In this document: positions 8,950-15,556 of the stretch, one piece after another
Position numbering within the stretch: position 1 is the first letter of the stretch
Layout of the letters: each line of letters starts with the position of its first letter
Source: a virus
Strand: one strand, 5' to 3'
Virus record (IMG/VR): IMGVR_UViG_3300025141_000807
Location: 1 to 22,946 of that record
DNA: 22,946 nucleotides
The notes under the pieces: model-generated
What the model saw: only the letters and a program-made list of their open reading frames with translations
Told to the model about the DNA's origin: nothing
The model's database searches: none
Program-made: the position numbers and the translations under genes

Positions 8950-9612
8950 TTACGCATTATTGAAGTGGTCTGGATCAAGTCGAGTGTTGAACACATTTGC
9001 ACCGATATCATCTTCGCTACCAACACGCTCAACTCCAACGCCAGCATGGTTATCATTCAGCATCTGAATAATCATGTTGTCAAAGTTGGTTTTCTCAATA
9101 ATGTATCGCTGCTCATCATCTTTGAGGAACATTCGTGAGAGTGCGTAGTGCACAAGTATTTCCCTGTACTTATCTGGGATATCAGATGTATCACTATCTG
9201 CAGACATCTCTGTTGGAGTCTTGTAGTACTTGTAGTTAATGGTATCTACAGATGAGGGGATTGGGTAGAACTGTATTTTCTGAAACCCAAAAAGTGTGTA
9301 GTAGCTTGGATTTCCTGACGCTGTGGGGTTTGGAACTGCTTGGTCAAACAGGGATGCAGAAACCTCTTGAATATACGCATTATCTCTTGTAACAGAGTGC
9401 ATCTTGTCAAAGTTTGTTGCCAGCGTGTATTCAGTTGTTGATGCTGCTGTGGTAATCGTAGAGGTCTCTTGCATGAACGGCCAGTCATATTCATTGCACA
9501 CCTGTCTCTGCGCCATGTTCAAGAATAGCTTTGCATCACTCAAAGACTCCGCAGAGGTGTCGTCAAACACGGAAAGTACTTGGTCTTGCAGATTCTTGTA
9601 AGTGAGTGCCAT
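8950..9612 (-). CDS. Head-tail adaptor protein (SU10/P22 gp4/T7 gp11-like)
   Basis: 220 residues. Residues 31-46 (LNMAQRQVCNEYDWPF) carry the helical signature of podoviral adaptors, in which an N-terminal helical bundle docks on the portal. A beta region follows, including QKIQFYPIPSSVDTINYKYY and a PTEMSADSDTSDIPDKYREI motif; the latter resembles the conserved ~DIPd.y...l~~ya motif of the SU10 adaptor family. The C-terminus is polar, as expected for a portal-clip-binding tail. Twelve copies usually sit under the portal. It lies directly upstream of the nozzle gene. The start ATG at 9612 has the leader CTAGAACAACACT and no Shine-Dalgarno. Confidence 0.8.
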   Translation of the reverse strand: MALTYKNLQDQVLSVFDDTSAESLSDAKLFLNMAQRQVCNEYDWPFMQETSTITTAASTTEYTLATNFDKMHSVTRDNAYIQEVSASLFDQAVPNPTASGNPSYYTLFGFQKIQFYPIPSSVDTINYKYYKTPTEMSADSDTSDIPDKYREILVHYALSRMFLKDDEQRYIIEKTNFDNMIIQMLNDNHAGVGVERVGSEDDIGANVFNTRLDPDHFNNA

Positions 9613-9625
9613 AGTGTTGTTCTAG

Positions 9626-9907
9626 TTATGGTCGAAGTGATTTCAGTTTTGTTTCTCGCGTTACTGCATCATTGTAGTTCTTAAGTCGTAGGTCGTCTCG
9701 CTCCTTCTTTTGTGCTGCGTTGAGCGGAGCATAGAACTGTTTCCGTGCTGCTTCGTCTTGCTTCATCTTCTTTACTTCTGCGTCTGTTAGCTCATGCACA
9801 ACCATCTTCTTCACTTTAGTTGTGTCAATATCTTTTCGTGCATTCTCAAGAAGAAGTTTCCCTTCTGCTTCTGTCTGGTAATAACCGAATACTACTTGCT
9901 TTGCCAT
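9626..9907 (-). CDS. Unknown small charged protein
   Basis: 93 residues, rich in Lys, Asp and Glu, mostly helical in appearance (GKLLLENARKDIDTTKVKKM, ELTDAEVKKMKQDEAARKQF). No signal peptide, membrane segment or cysteine pair. I do not recognise a family. It lies 14 nt upstream of the adaptor gene and downstream of the beta-rich virion genes, so it may be a virion or assembly factor. The coding case rests on its full-length open frame, tight packing between neighbours and the same A-rich, SD-less leader (TTAATATAATAGT-ATG). Confidence 0.65.
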   Translation of the reverse strand: MAKQVVFGYYQTEAEGKLLLENARKDIDTTKVKKMVVHELTDAEVKKMKQDEAARKQFYAPLNAAQKKERDDLRLKNYNDAVTRETKLKSLRP

Positions 9908-9939
9908 ACTATTATATTAATAATGTTTTTTAATACGGT

Positions 9940-10731
9940 TTAAATTTCTTCAATGAGACACCAACTCCAATCAGCTGCTACGACAGGCGAGTTCACAATT
10001 GCATGGCCATGAAGCTCATAGTCATTATCAGATGCTGGAGAGACAAACATTATTGCGTTTGGCTGATCTCCTGTTGTCGCCCAATTACAATCTCCTGCAC
10101 CACGAACAGCTGTTGAGACCTCTGCTGTGCCATCAACGTCATACCACTTGTACTCCGCAAGATCATTTCCAGCGTCACCAATTCGTATTCCTGTTTGGAC
10201 CCTGTAGTCAAATCCGCCAGTGAGAGTAATGCGTCCAATGTTTGTTGTAGTGTCAAGACTGATTCTTGAAAGCCCTGCTGCTTGGTGGACAATGTTATTG
10301 AACTCTATCCGAGTGTCAACTGCCACTGAGTCATTTGATGTTGTTCGACTAATAAGCATCCAATCCTTTGCTGCAGCTCCAGAAATATCTGGTGACTGCT
10401 CAAACCATGTTCCGTTGACATGACAATAATATGTTGCAGTCTTAAGTGTTGAGAGTGTCATGGCGGCATTAATCCCCTGTCCAAGCGTCTCACCACTAGC
10501 AGGAAATATCTGAAGTGTCTCTCCGCCGTCGTTTTGGACGATACACGCATCCCCAACTACTGCCGATGGAAGCGTTACGGTGTCATTATCGTTGACACAT
10601 GTAGATATCTGGTTGATTGTTGACGTTAATGGTTGCTGCCCCTGTGTTTGTGTTGTGGAAGCCGTAATACCAGAAGCATACGAGTTGCTCTGTGGTTTTG
10701 CGGTTGTTGAGTTAGTACTTACTCCTGACAT
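9940..10731 (-). CDS. Beta-rich virion protein (head fiber or decoration)
   Basis: 263 residues. The N-terminus is low-complexity Ser/Thr/Gln. Residues ~35-110 form a beta domain I recognise from many phage structural proteins: NDNDTVTLPSAVVGDACIVQ, GGETLQIFPASGETLGQGIN, then VNGTWF. A related domain ends the gene product at 11116-11919, suggesting duplication. The C-terminal half (KDWMLISRT to WSWCLIEEI) looks like a compact beta sandwich, possibly C1q/TNF-like. The position between capsid and adaptor genes suits a capsid-bound fiber. There are no catalytic residues. The leader is TCTAATATAAATAT-ATG without Shine-Dalgarno. Confidence 0.65.
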   Translation of the reverse strand: MSGVSTNSTTAKPQSNSYASGITASTTQTQGQQPLTSTINQISTCVNDNDTVTLPSAVVGDACIVQNDGGETLQIFPASGETLGQGINAAMTLSTLKTATYYCHVNGTWFEQSPDISGAAAKDWMLISRTTSNDSVAVDTRIEFNNIVHQAAGLSRISLDTTTNIGRITLTGGFDYRVQTGIRIGDAGNDLAEYKWYDVDGTAEVSTAVRGAGDCNWATTGDQPNAIMFVSPASDNDYELHGHAIVNSPVVAADWSWCLIEEI

Positions 10732-10753
10732 ATATTTATATTAGAATAATGTT

Positions 10754-11113
10754 TTATTCATTGACAAAGAACAAAGTGGTCCAACCCCTGTTGTATGAAG
10801 TAGAATCGAAGTCTACAGAATCAAAGAATTTTCCTGCATTTCGAGACATACCAATATTCGTATCATCAATATAGTCAACTTGTGCTGGAAGATCTGCCGA
10901 GTCTCGTCCTGCTAGCTGATATTGTATAGTATTCGCATCGTTGCGAATCATGACGCCCACCCATCGTATTGTTGTATGGTCTAATCCATGAGTGGCAGAT
11001 GCCTGAAAGTCTGCATCCATATCCCAATCACCAATATTCAGCACCTTCATCATGATTGGCGACTTACATATTATTGGAGTGGATGTTGTGTTGTTATAGT
11101 TTGTATCACTCAT
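10754..11113 (-). CDS. Small beta-rich virion-block protein
   Basis: 119 residues with alternating hydrophobic and polar residues typical of beta structure (TTIRWVGVMIRNDANTIQYQ) and an aromatic C-terminus (YNRGWTTLFFVNE). The general style, including the RGWTTLFFVNE end next to the WSWCLIEEI end of the downstream neighbour, fits a small virion-surface protein. No known family is recognised. It begins 2 nt after the stop of the 267-residue gene and is surely co-transcribed with it. The leader is GTTTACGTTCTAAAT-ATG. Confidence 0.6.
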   Translation of the reverse strand: MSDTNYNNTTSTPIICKSPIMMKVLNIGDWDMDADFQASATHGLDHTTIRWVGVMIRNDANTIQYQLAGRDSADLPAQVDYIDDTNIGMSRNAGKFFDSVDFDSTSYNRGWTTLFFVNE

Positions 11114-11115
11114 AT

Positions 11116-11919
11116 TTAGAACGTAAACCAGTTTGTACCGTTACTATAGACTCTTGCCACACCATAGTCAGCGGATATAGTAATGGTTGCAGCGCCGTCA
11201 ATGGTCTCTGCTCCTTCTGTAGCAATTGTAATATTGTCTGTAGCAGCTCCCCCTGATTCATCTTTGATAATGACAACTTTTCCCGCTTTTACTGTGTCTG
11301 TTTCAAGAGTGACCGTATCTCCACTAGCCGTAATGGCTGTCTTTGCAACAATATAGTCTGTCTCAAGGGTTGTGTATGCACCTGCACCTACTGCGGTACG
11401 GTTCATGATAGTTCCACCTGCAAGCTTTGTGCTTCCAAGCCCTTGGTCAATCACAAAGTCTGTCTGGTCATGACGAAGACTTCCATACTGAGTGTTGTCT
11501 GTGTCTGGGTCTGTTGCTGAATGAAAGTACATTGTTGGATCTGTCTGGAAAGTGTCGTGATCGTGATCCTTTAAAACATTTCCACCCGAGACAAGAGCAA
11601 CAACATGATTGCCATTCCCATCATTGTCACCAGCAACCAGGCTCATTCCCTCATCGGTATCATAAATAATACCAGCTCGTGTTGCAGCTGTTCCAAGGAA
11701 TTGTATACCAGCAGCCTTACCAACGGCTGGCCAGAATGGCTGGCTTGTCCCCATCTTTAGTCTTGCATCCACAAGGACGTTTGATAGAGCAGTGTCAACT
11801 GTAAAGATATCTCCACCGTCGGCGTCTTTTCGTACTAATAATGCTTCTGCGTTCGTTGTGTCAATAATAACTTGACCATCAACCTGTCCTCCAGCTTTTA
11901 ACGATTGTTCATATTTCAT
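11116..11919 (-). CDS. Fiber-like beta-rich virion protein
   Basis: 267 residues. The opening (NAEALLVRKDADGGDIFTVD, then VLVDARLKMG) is the repeated beta motif common in trimeric phage fiber shafts and heads. The C-terminal ~75 residues (ASGDTVTLETDTVKAGKVVI to SNGTNWFTF) share the pattern DTVTL - G - hydrophobic strand - nGTxWF with the N-terminal domain of the protein encoded at 9940-10731. The middle has a His/Asp cluster (KDHDHDTF) that may bind metal. The likely role is a head or tail fiber. The leader GTAAAATAATATT-ATG lacks a Shine-Dalgarno. Confidence 0.65.
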   Translation of the reverse strand: MKYEQSLKAGGQVDGQVIIDTTNAEALLVRKDADGGDIFTVDTALSNVLVDARLKMGTSQPFWPAVGKAAGIQFLGTAATRAGIIYDTDEGMSLVAGDNDGNGNHVVALVSGGNVLKDHDHDTFQTDPTMYFHSATDPDTDNTQYGSLRHDQTDFVIDQGLGSTKLAGGTIMNRTAVGAGAYTTLETDYIVAKTAITASGDTVTLETDTVKAGKVVIIKDESGGAATDNITIATEGAETIDGAATITISADYGVARVYSNGTNWFTF

Positions 11920-11923
11920 AATA

Positions 11924-12310
11924 TTATTTTACTCGAACACTGTAGGCCGTGTCAGTCCCTGAGTGAGTGAGCCGAAGCGAATCAATATTGTCGTCTTCAA
12001 ACGTTACTGTTGATCCTGCCCCGACTGTAAACTGATCTCCGAATGTTGAACCATCCTCACTTATTTCTATGAGGATTGAACCACTTCCAGTATTTGCCAA
12101 GTATCCTGCTGTTGAGTTACGTCCAAGGTCGGTGTTGAAGTCATGTGTTGCTGGACTATCCCCTGCCTCAAATGACGCATCTTCATATGCCTTATAACCA
12201 GAAAGGCCTCCAGATGAATCATCGGAGACAACGCGAACCGCTGTGTTTCCACTAGCGTCTGCAACAAACTTATCAAATTCTCTCTGGGATCGTGTCGAGT
12301 CGAGTGCCAT
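11924..12310 (-). CDS. Small virion structural protein
   Basis: 128 residues. The opening QREFDKFVADASGNTAVRVV follows a pattern seen in many small phage structural proteins (EFDKFv.d..G.tAVRV). The rest is Gly/Ser/Thr-rich beta sequence, including ISEDGSTFGDQFTVGAGSTV and a terminal TAYSVRVK. It is 4 nt upstream of the 267-residue fiber-like gene. A capsid- or fiber-associated role is inferred from position and composition only. The leader is GAAATAATAAAAAACT-ATG. Confidence 0.62.
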   Translation of the reverse strand: MALDSTRSQREFDKFVADASGNTAVRVVSDDSSGGLSGYKAYEDASFEAGDSPATHDFNTDLGRNSTAGYLANTGSGSILIEISEDGSTFGDQFTVGAGSTVTFEDDNIDSLRLTHSGTDTAYSVRVK

Positions 12311-12367
12311 AGTTTTTTATTATTTCGTTATCGTGACGAGCGTAAAGCCACGCCACGTTTGTAATTA

Positions 12368-12724
12368 TTATGAGTGCATCTTTGTAATGTGTAGCTTGAG
12401 TCCCTGTTCTGTTTTAAACTCCTTTTCACATTCCTCGCAACTGTTACTTTTTACTTCCTCTTTCTTCTCTTCCTTTACCTCTTCTGCTGGTTCTTCTTTC
12501 ACCTCTTCTTTGCTTTCTAGGTATTGGATGACTTCTGCACGTGCCTTCTCCAGCTTCTCCAGGTGCTCTTCTGCTGCTTGTCGGTTTCCAAACACTCGGC
12601 TTGATATCCAGACCTCTTCTTTCTTTGTGATTTCATTCTCCACACGGTTAAGAGTGTCGGGAACTTCGTACTTCAACACCTCTGTGTTCTGAATTGTTGC
12701 TCTTCTTTCTACAATCTTTGACAT
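12368..12724 (-). CDS. Small protein with C-terminal C2H2 zinc finger
   Basis: 118 residues with three parts. Residues 1-65 are helical and charged. Residues 72-93 are a Glu/Lys repeat (KEEVKEEPAEEVKEEKKEEV). Residues 96-117 match a classical C2H2 finger: C96-x2-C99-x12-H112-x4-H117, with Phe at 103 and Leu at 109 in the expected core positions. Such fingers bind DNA, RNA or protein around one zinc ion. The gene lies inside the capsid/fiber block, between small structural genes, and not in the early region, which is unusual for a regulator. It could be a virion-packaged DNA binder or a late regulator. No family name is offered. The leader is GCAATAATTAAAAAGACAT-ATG. Confidence 0.7.
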   Translation of the reverse strand: MSKIVERRATIQNTEVLKYEVPDTLNRVENEITKKEEVWISSRVFGNRQAAEEHLEKLEKARAEVIQYLESKEEVKEEPAEEVKEEKKEEVKSNSCEECEKEFKTEQGLKLHITKMHS

Positions 12725-12744
12725 ATGTCTTTTTAATTATTGCG

Positions 12745-12990
12745 TTAGCGTAAATTCTGGTTATGGACACGTTGTGCTTGCGCACTTGTTATCTCTCCCT
12801 TTTGAACAAGTTCGTGAAGTGACTCCTTCATAGCTGACTTAATCTTCTTTGTTTTCTCATCTTCCTGCTCTTTGCGTATGCGACGCTTGGCGTTGTCAGC
12901 AATACGCTTCGCTGTCTTAGAGTCACAAAGCTCATCCTTGAGGAAGGCTCTTCGTAGTTCTTCTTTTGTCATGTCATGCATCATGTTCAT
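12745..12990 (-). CDS. Unknown small helical protein
   Basis: 81 residues from the ATG at 12990. The frame also allows a GTG at 12993 and ATGs at 12984, 12981 and 12972; the choice is uncertain because none has a Shine-Dalgarno, and only the 12984 ATG has the A at -3 that is usual here. The product is Lys/Glu-rich and helical (KEELRRAFLKDELCDSKTAK, then AKRRIRKEQEDEKTKKIKSA). No domain is recognised. It lies between the capsid accessory gene and the zinc-finger gene. A short CCCCT-ATAA-AGGGG hairpin just upstream (13003-13016) has no U-tract. An assembly chaperone or nucleic-acid binder are both possible. Confidence 0.6.
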   Translation of the reverse strand: MNMMHDMTKEELRRAFLKDELCDSKTAKRIADNAKRRIRKEQEDEKTKKIKSAMKESLHELVQKGEITSAQAQRVHNQNLR

Positions 12991-13028
12991 CACTTATCCC
13001 TACCCCTATAAAGGGGCAAGGGAAGTGA

Positions 13029-13721
13029 TTAACCGAGATTGAGAGTTATCACAGCCATTGTGTCTGCATTTGCATTTCCTACAAGTGCACTTCCAAATGG
13101 TCGCGCTGAACTCGCATCTTCAGTTGTAGCAGCTTTACATGTTCCTGCTGTGTCATCACCTGGGATAACAACATCATTCGCTGTAAGTGCTGCGCCTGCA
13201 AGAACTGCTGCAGTTCCTGAGATTTGTCGCCAGAAGTATGAACCGCTTGCTACATCAACTGGTGCTACACCAGTAACAATTTGAGTCTTTGTAGTTACAG
13301 CAGCTTTCTTCACGCTGTCTGGGTGGAAGAGTGAGATGTCTGAGTCTGAAACAGATAGTGCTGTTCCAAGTGCTCGATCAAGAGTAAGGGTTGTTGTGTC
13401 GTTAGAAACAACAGTTCGCATTTGCCCTTCTCCAGTTCCGTCGTCGACATAAACATAGAATCCTTCGAATTGATTCACGGTCCAAGTAGCAGTAACGCCA
13501 CCTGTCTCGATCTTTGTTTTGTCTGCGCTTGAGGAAACTGTTTCTTCTTGGATCACTGCAGTTTGAATGAGAACTTCTCCTTCAGAAATTGCAGCTGATG
13601 CCTTTGAGTAAACATACTTGTTTCCGAACTGGTCTTCAGCAACTTGACCAAGCACCGCGTTAGCAGCTGTGTCGTCTTCGTAGAAGCTCTGGTCAACTGC
13701 GATTGCTCGTGCTTTTGCCAT
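13029..13721 (-). CDS. Probable capsid decoration / head accessory protein
   Basis: 230 residues encoded directly after the major capsid gene (22-nt gap), the usual place for a decoration protein. The sequence is beta-rich and Ala/Thr/Val-heavy. It contains a GEVLIQTAVIQEETVSSSAD region, a middle domain (FEGFYVYVDDGTGEGQMRTV), and a C-terminal part (SGSYFWRQISGTAAVLAGAA through PFGSALVGNANADTMAVITL) resembling head-decoration proteins, in which a small hydrophobic beta barrel sits on capsid axes. No catalytic motif. The exact family is not named. The leader is TAATTAAAAGACT-ATG, a good example of the A-rich start context used here. Confidence 0.68.
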   Translation of the reverse strand: MAKARAIAVDQSFYEDDTAANAVLGQVAEDQFGNKYVYSKASAAISEGEVLIQTAVIQEETVSSSADKTKIETGGVTATWTVNQFEGFYVYVDDGTGEGQMRTVVSNDTTTLTLDRALGTALSVSDSDISLFHPDSVKKAAVTTKTQIVTGVAPVDVASGSYFWRQISGTAAVLAGAALTANDVVIPGDDTAGTCKAATTEDASSARPFGSALVGNANADTMAVITLNLG

Positions 13722-13743
13722 AGTCTTTTAATTAGATTTCTTA

Positions 13744-14697
13744 TTATGCGGTAACTTGTGTGAGTTTTCCAAGATATCGACAGTTGTTTGCAGTAAGATT
13801 TCCCATCCATAGGATTTGAGCAATCTTTGCATCCTGGTTGTCTGGTCGTTGGAAGTCGGTCACGGTGAAGTTTGCATCTTTGTGATATCGAAGCTTCAAG
13901 TGTTCTGTGTTCAAGAAGTACATTACTCCTGAAGTACACTGTTCGTCGAACATCACGTCTGCCCCTCGGAACTTCATTGTTACAAATCCTGCGTCTGCAA
14001 GTTCTGTGTTTGAAACTCCAAATCGTTGGTTTGCTTGCATGAGAGCTTCGTACTTGTCATAGACTGTTGAAGTCGTAATGATCAAGTCTGGTCCCATTTT
14101 TCCACCACGGCTACACTGTGTGTATTTTGTTGCCATTGCAGAGATAGTAAGCGCACCACCTTGTGCTGTTTCGTTTGACTGCCAGAATTCGTTTCCTGCA
14201 GTTGCACGGTTGATATTTCCGTATGTTCCAGCTGAGTCAACCATGATTTCAAGTCCGTCAATGTCCTTACCTGAGTTTCCTGTTCCGTCTCCGAAAAGAC
14301 CAGAAACAATGTCTTCAGAAAGGCTCATTTCTGCTTCCTTCACTTTTCCAAGTAGAAGGTTAACTGCTGCAGAGTCTCCCATGTTGATTCGCTCTTCACG
14401 TCCAGAGATAACGATTGGTGCCGCGTATTGGGTCCAGTCGAATTCTGCTGCTGTGAATGCGCTTGTTGGAGTTGTGTCAAGAACATCATAACCGCTGTAC
14501 GATCCAGCGTTTGTGTTTTTCTTGTACATCAATGGTTCCAAAATCTTTGTTCCGCCATCAACTGGTGTATACGCCTTGTCCTTCAATGTTCGAAGAAGAA
14601 GATGTGAGTTGAAAACGGAGTCTGCAAATTCTGGTCCAACAAACTTTTCAACAGTGGAGGCAAGCACGTTTGTGTTGTAGTTCGTGTTTCCTGCCAT
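13744..14697 (-). CDS. Major capsid protein (HK97 fold)
   Basis: 317 residues. It carries the motif series I associate with a well-populated phage major capsid family: VDGGTKILEPLMY at ~46-58, YSGYD at 67-71, AAEFDW at 83-88, ISGREE at 97-102 followed by NMGDSAAVNLL, then GDGTGNSGKDIDGLEIMV, and a C-terminal GADVMFDEQCTSGVMYFLNT. The length is usual for the family. There is no long N-terminal delta domain, in keeping with a separate scaffold gene immediately upstream. The protein forms the icosahedral shell. Order portal-scaffold-capsid is textbook for podoviruses. The leader CTAATCCAAAACA-ATG has no Shine-Dalgarno, surprising for what should be the most highly translated gene. Confidence 0.88.
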   Translation of the reverse strand: MAGNTNYNTNVLASTVEKFVGPEFADSVFNSHLLLRTLKDKAYTPVDGGTKILEPLMYKKNTNAGSYSGYDVLDTTPTSAFTAAEFDWTQYAAPIVISGREERINMGDSAAVNLLLGKVKEAEMSLSEDIVSGLFGDGTGNSGKDIDGLEIMVDSAGTYGNINRATAGNEFWQSNETAQGGALTISAMATKYTQCSRGGKMGPDLIITTSTVYDKYEALMQANQRFGVSNTELADAGFVTMKFRGADVMFDEQCTSGVMYFLNTEHLKLRYHKDANFTVTDFQRPDNQDAKIAQILWMGNLTANNCRYLGKLTQVTA

Positions 14698-14711
14698 TGT
14701 TTTGGATTAGA

Positions 14712-15419
14712 TTATTGTTGGTGCTTCTCTTGCGCTTGTTGGTATGCGGCCATCATTTTATCAAATGAACTTCCTGTAGAAGGAGTCACTTGTTGTGATG
14801 GTGCTCCATTTGGCGCAGGAGTTGAAGCCGTTCGCTTTCCCTCTAATGATGCTAACGCTTCTTGTTTTCCCTCTTCTTTTGCGTTGCTGCTCATCGCATC
14901 AAATGCAACGGCTTTATACGCAATTTCGTAGGGAACACTGTGCTGAACTTCCTCTGGTAGCTGATCATAGAGATTGGCCATTTTCTCTCTATGTTTATCA
15001 ACGTTTTCTTGCCCGTATTCCTGGGCGAGGTTAGAGAGTTCACGCTGCTGTTCGAGTTCATAGAGAGCTTTCTTTGCCTCTTGCTCTGTTTCCTGCAACG
15101 ATTGTTGCTGCTTGGCAATAGTCACTTCTTGCTCTGACATTCCCTCGAACTGCGACGCCTCTTGGTTTTGTTGAAACGCATTTTGCATCGTCTCCATAAA
15201 ACCTTTGTACTGGTCAAGCTCTTTACGTGCCTGTCCAAGTTCGTTGCCTTGATCACCGAGCTTTTTCTTGAAGTGCTCGATTGTCTCAACGTCAACGGAG
15301 GGTGTGGCGTCTTGTGCCTGTTCTTCCTGTGGCACTTCAGGTGCTTGCTGCTCATTCACAGCAGGTGCTTCAACAGTCTGCTCATTCACAGCTGTTGTTG
15401 ATGGTTCTTCCATAAACAT
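14712..15419 (-). CDS. Capsid scaffolding protein
   Basis: 235 residues from the ATG at 15419; a second in-frame ATG lies at 15413 and a GTG at 15437. I prefer 15419 because it has A at -3 and the GTG lies within the terminator-like hairpin. The protein is very rich in Glu and Gln with long helical, coiled-coil stretches (IEHFKKKLGDQGNELGQARK and EQQRELSNLAQEYGQENVDK) and a short C-terminal helix (SSFDKMMAAYQQAQEKHQQ) suitable for capsid binding. It lies between portal and major capsid genes. Scaffolds guide procapsid assembly and then leave. No protease domain is visible, so it is likely released rather than self-cleaved. Confidence 0.8.
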   Translation of the reverse strand: MFMEEPSTTAVNEQTVEAPAVNEQQAPEVPQEEQAQDATPSVDVETIEHFKKKLGDQGNELGQARKELDQYKGFMETMQNAFQQNQEASQFEGMSEQEVTIAKQQQSLQETEQEAKKALYELEQQRELSNLAQEYGQENVDKHREKMANLYDQLPEEVQHSVPYEIAYKAVAFDAMSSNAKEEGKQEALASLEGKRTASTPAPNGAPSQQVTPSTGSSFDKMMAAYQQAQEKHQQ

Positions 15420-15421
15420 GG

Positions 15422-15490
15422 TTATTGAAAAACACACCGCTTATTCACGGTGTGTCTTGTCATCTGTGTTGCTAAAGGAGGAAGTTGCAT
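15422..15490 (-). CDS. Possible 22-codon leader ORF before scaffold
   Basis: The minus strand has an ATG at 15490 opening a 22-residue frame (MQLPPLATQMTRHTVNKRCV then FQ) that stops 2 nt before the scaffold ATG. The terminator-like hairpin at 15428-15457 lies inside its second half. If translated, ribosomes would disrupt that hairpin, as in attenuation leaders. The ATG follows GAGGACAA, a weak Shine-Dalgarno-like string at short spacing. Short frames arise by chance, and there is no run of one amino acid pointing to a regulated codon. This entry is speculative. Confidence 0.25.
   Translation of the reverse strand: MQLPPLATQMTRHTVNKRCVFQ
15428..15457 (-). terminator. Intrinsic-terminator-like hairpin between portal and scaffold
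   Basis: On the minus strand the stem ACACACCG / CGGTGTGT (8 bp, extendable by G-U and A-U pairs) encloses an 8-nt loop TGAATAAG and is followed by TTTTTC. This meets the form of a rho-independent terminator, yet it sits about 10 nt before the scaffold start inside an apparently continuous late operon. It may be a partial terminator that sets the ratio of portal to scaffold/capsid, or an attenuator. No clear promoter follows it. Confidence 0.6.
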
Positions 15491-15541
15491 TTGTCCTCAA
15501 CAACACGGACGACAAAAGACGCCGTGAATTGTTGCAACTTC
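15481..15541 (-). other. Large imperfect hairpin in the portal-scaffold gap
   Basis: A 61-nt inverted-repeat element. The outer arms are GAAGTTGCA and TGCAACTTC (9 bp). Nested inside, CAACAA + CACGG pairs with CCGTG + TTGTTG, giving an 11-bp stem interrupted by a 2-nt bulge and closed by a 13-nt loop. Outer and inner stems share two bases, so they may be alternatives or stack with an asymmetric bulge. It immediately precedes the terminator-like hairpin. Possible roles are an RNase III-type processing site, an antiterminator or an mRNA stabiliser. Confidence 0.55.
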
Positions 15542-15556
15542 TCTTCACTTAGAGAA

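Noticed and set aside
12311-12367. GCGT/ACGC stem in the gap before the 128-residue gene
   Set aside because: A short stem with an asymmetric bulge and no U-tract; nothing else supports a regulatory role.
13003-13016. CCCCT-ATAA-AGGGG hairpin upstream of the 81-residue gene
   Set aside because: A 5-bp stem with no U-tract on either strand; too weak to call a terminator.
15474-15481. AAAGGAGG on the plus strand (CCTCCTTT on the minus, same as a 16S rRNA 3' end)
   Set aside because: No plausible plus-strand gene follows; the frame there is antisense to the portal gene. An anti-Shine-Dalgarno role in the late mRNA is possible but an 8-mer match is weak evidence.
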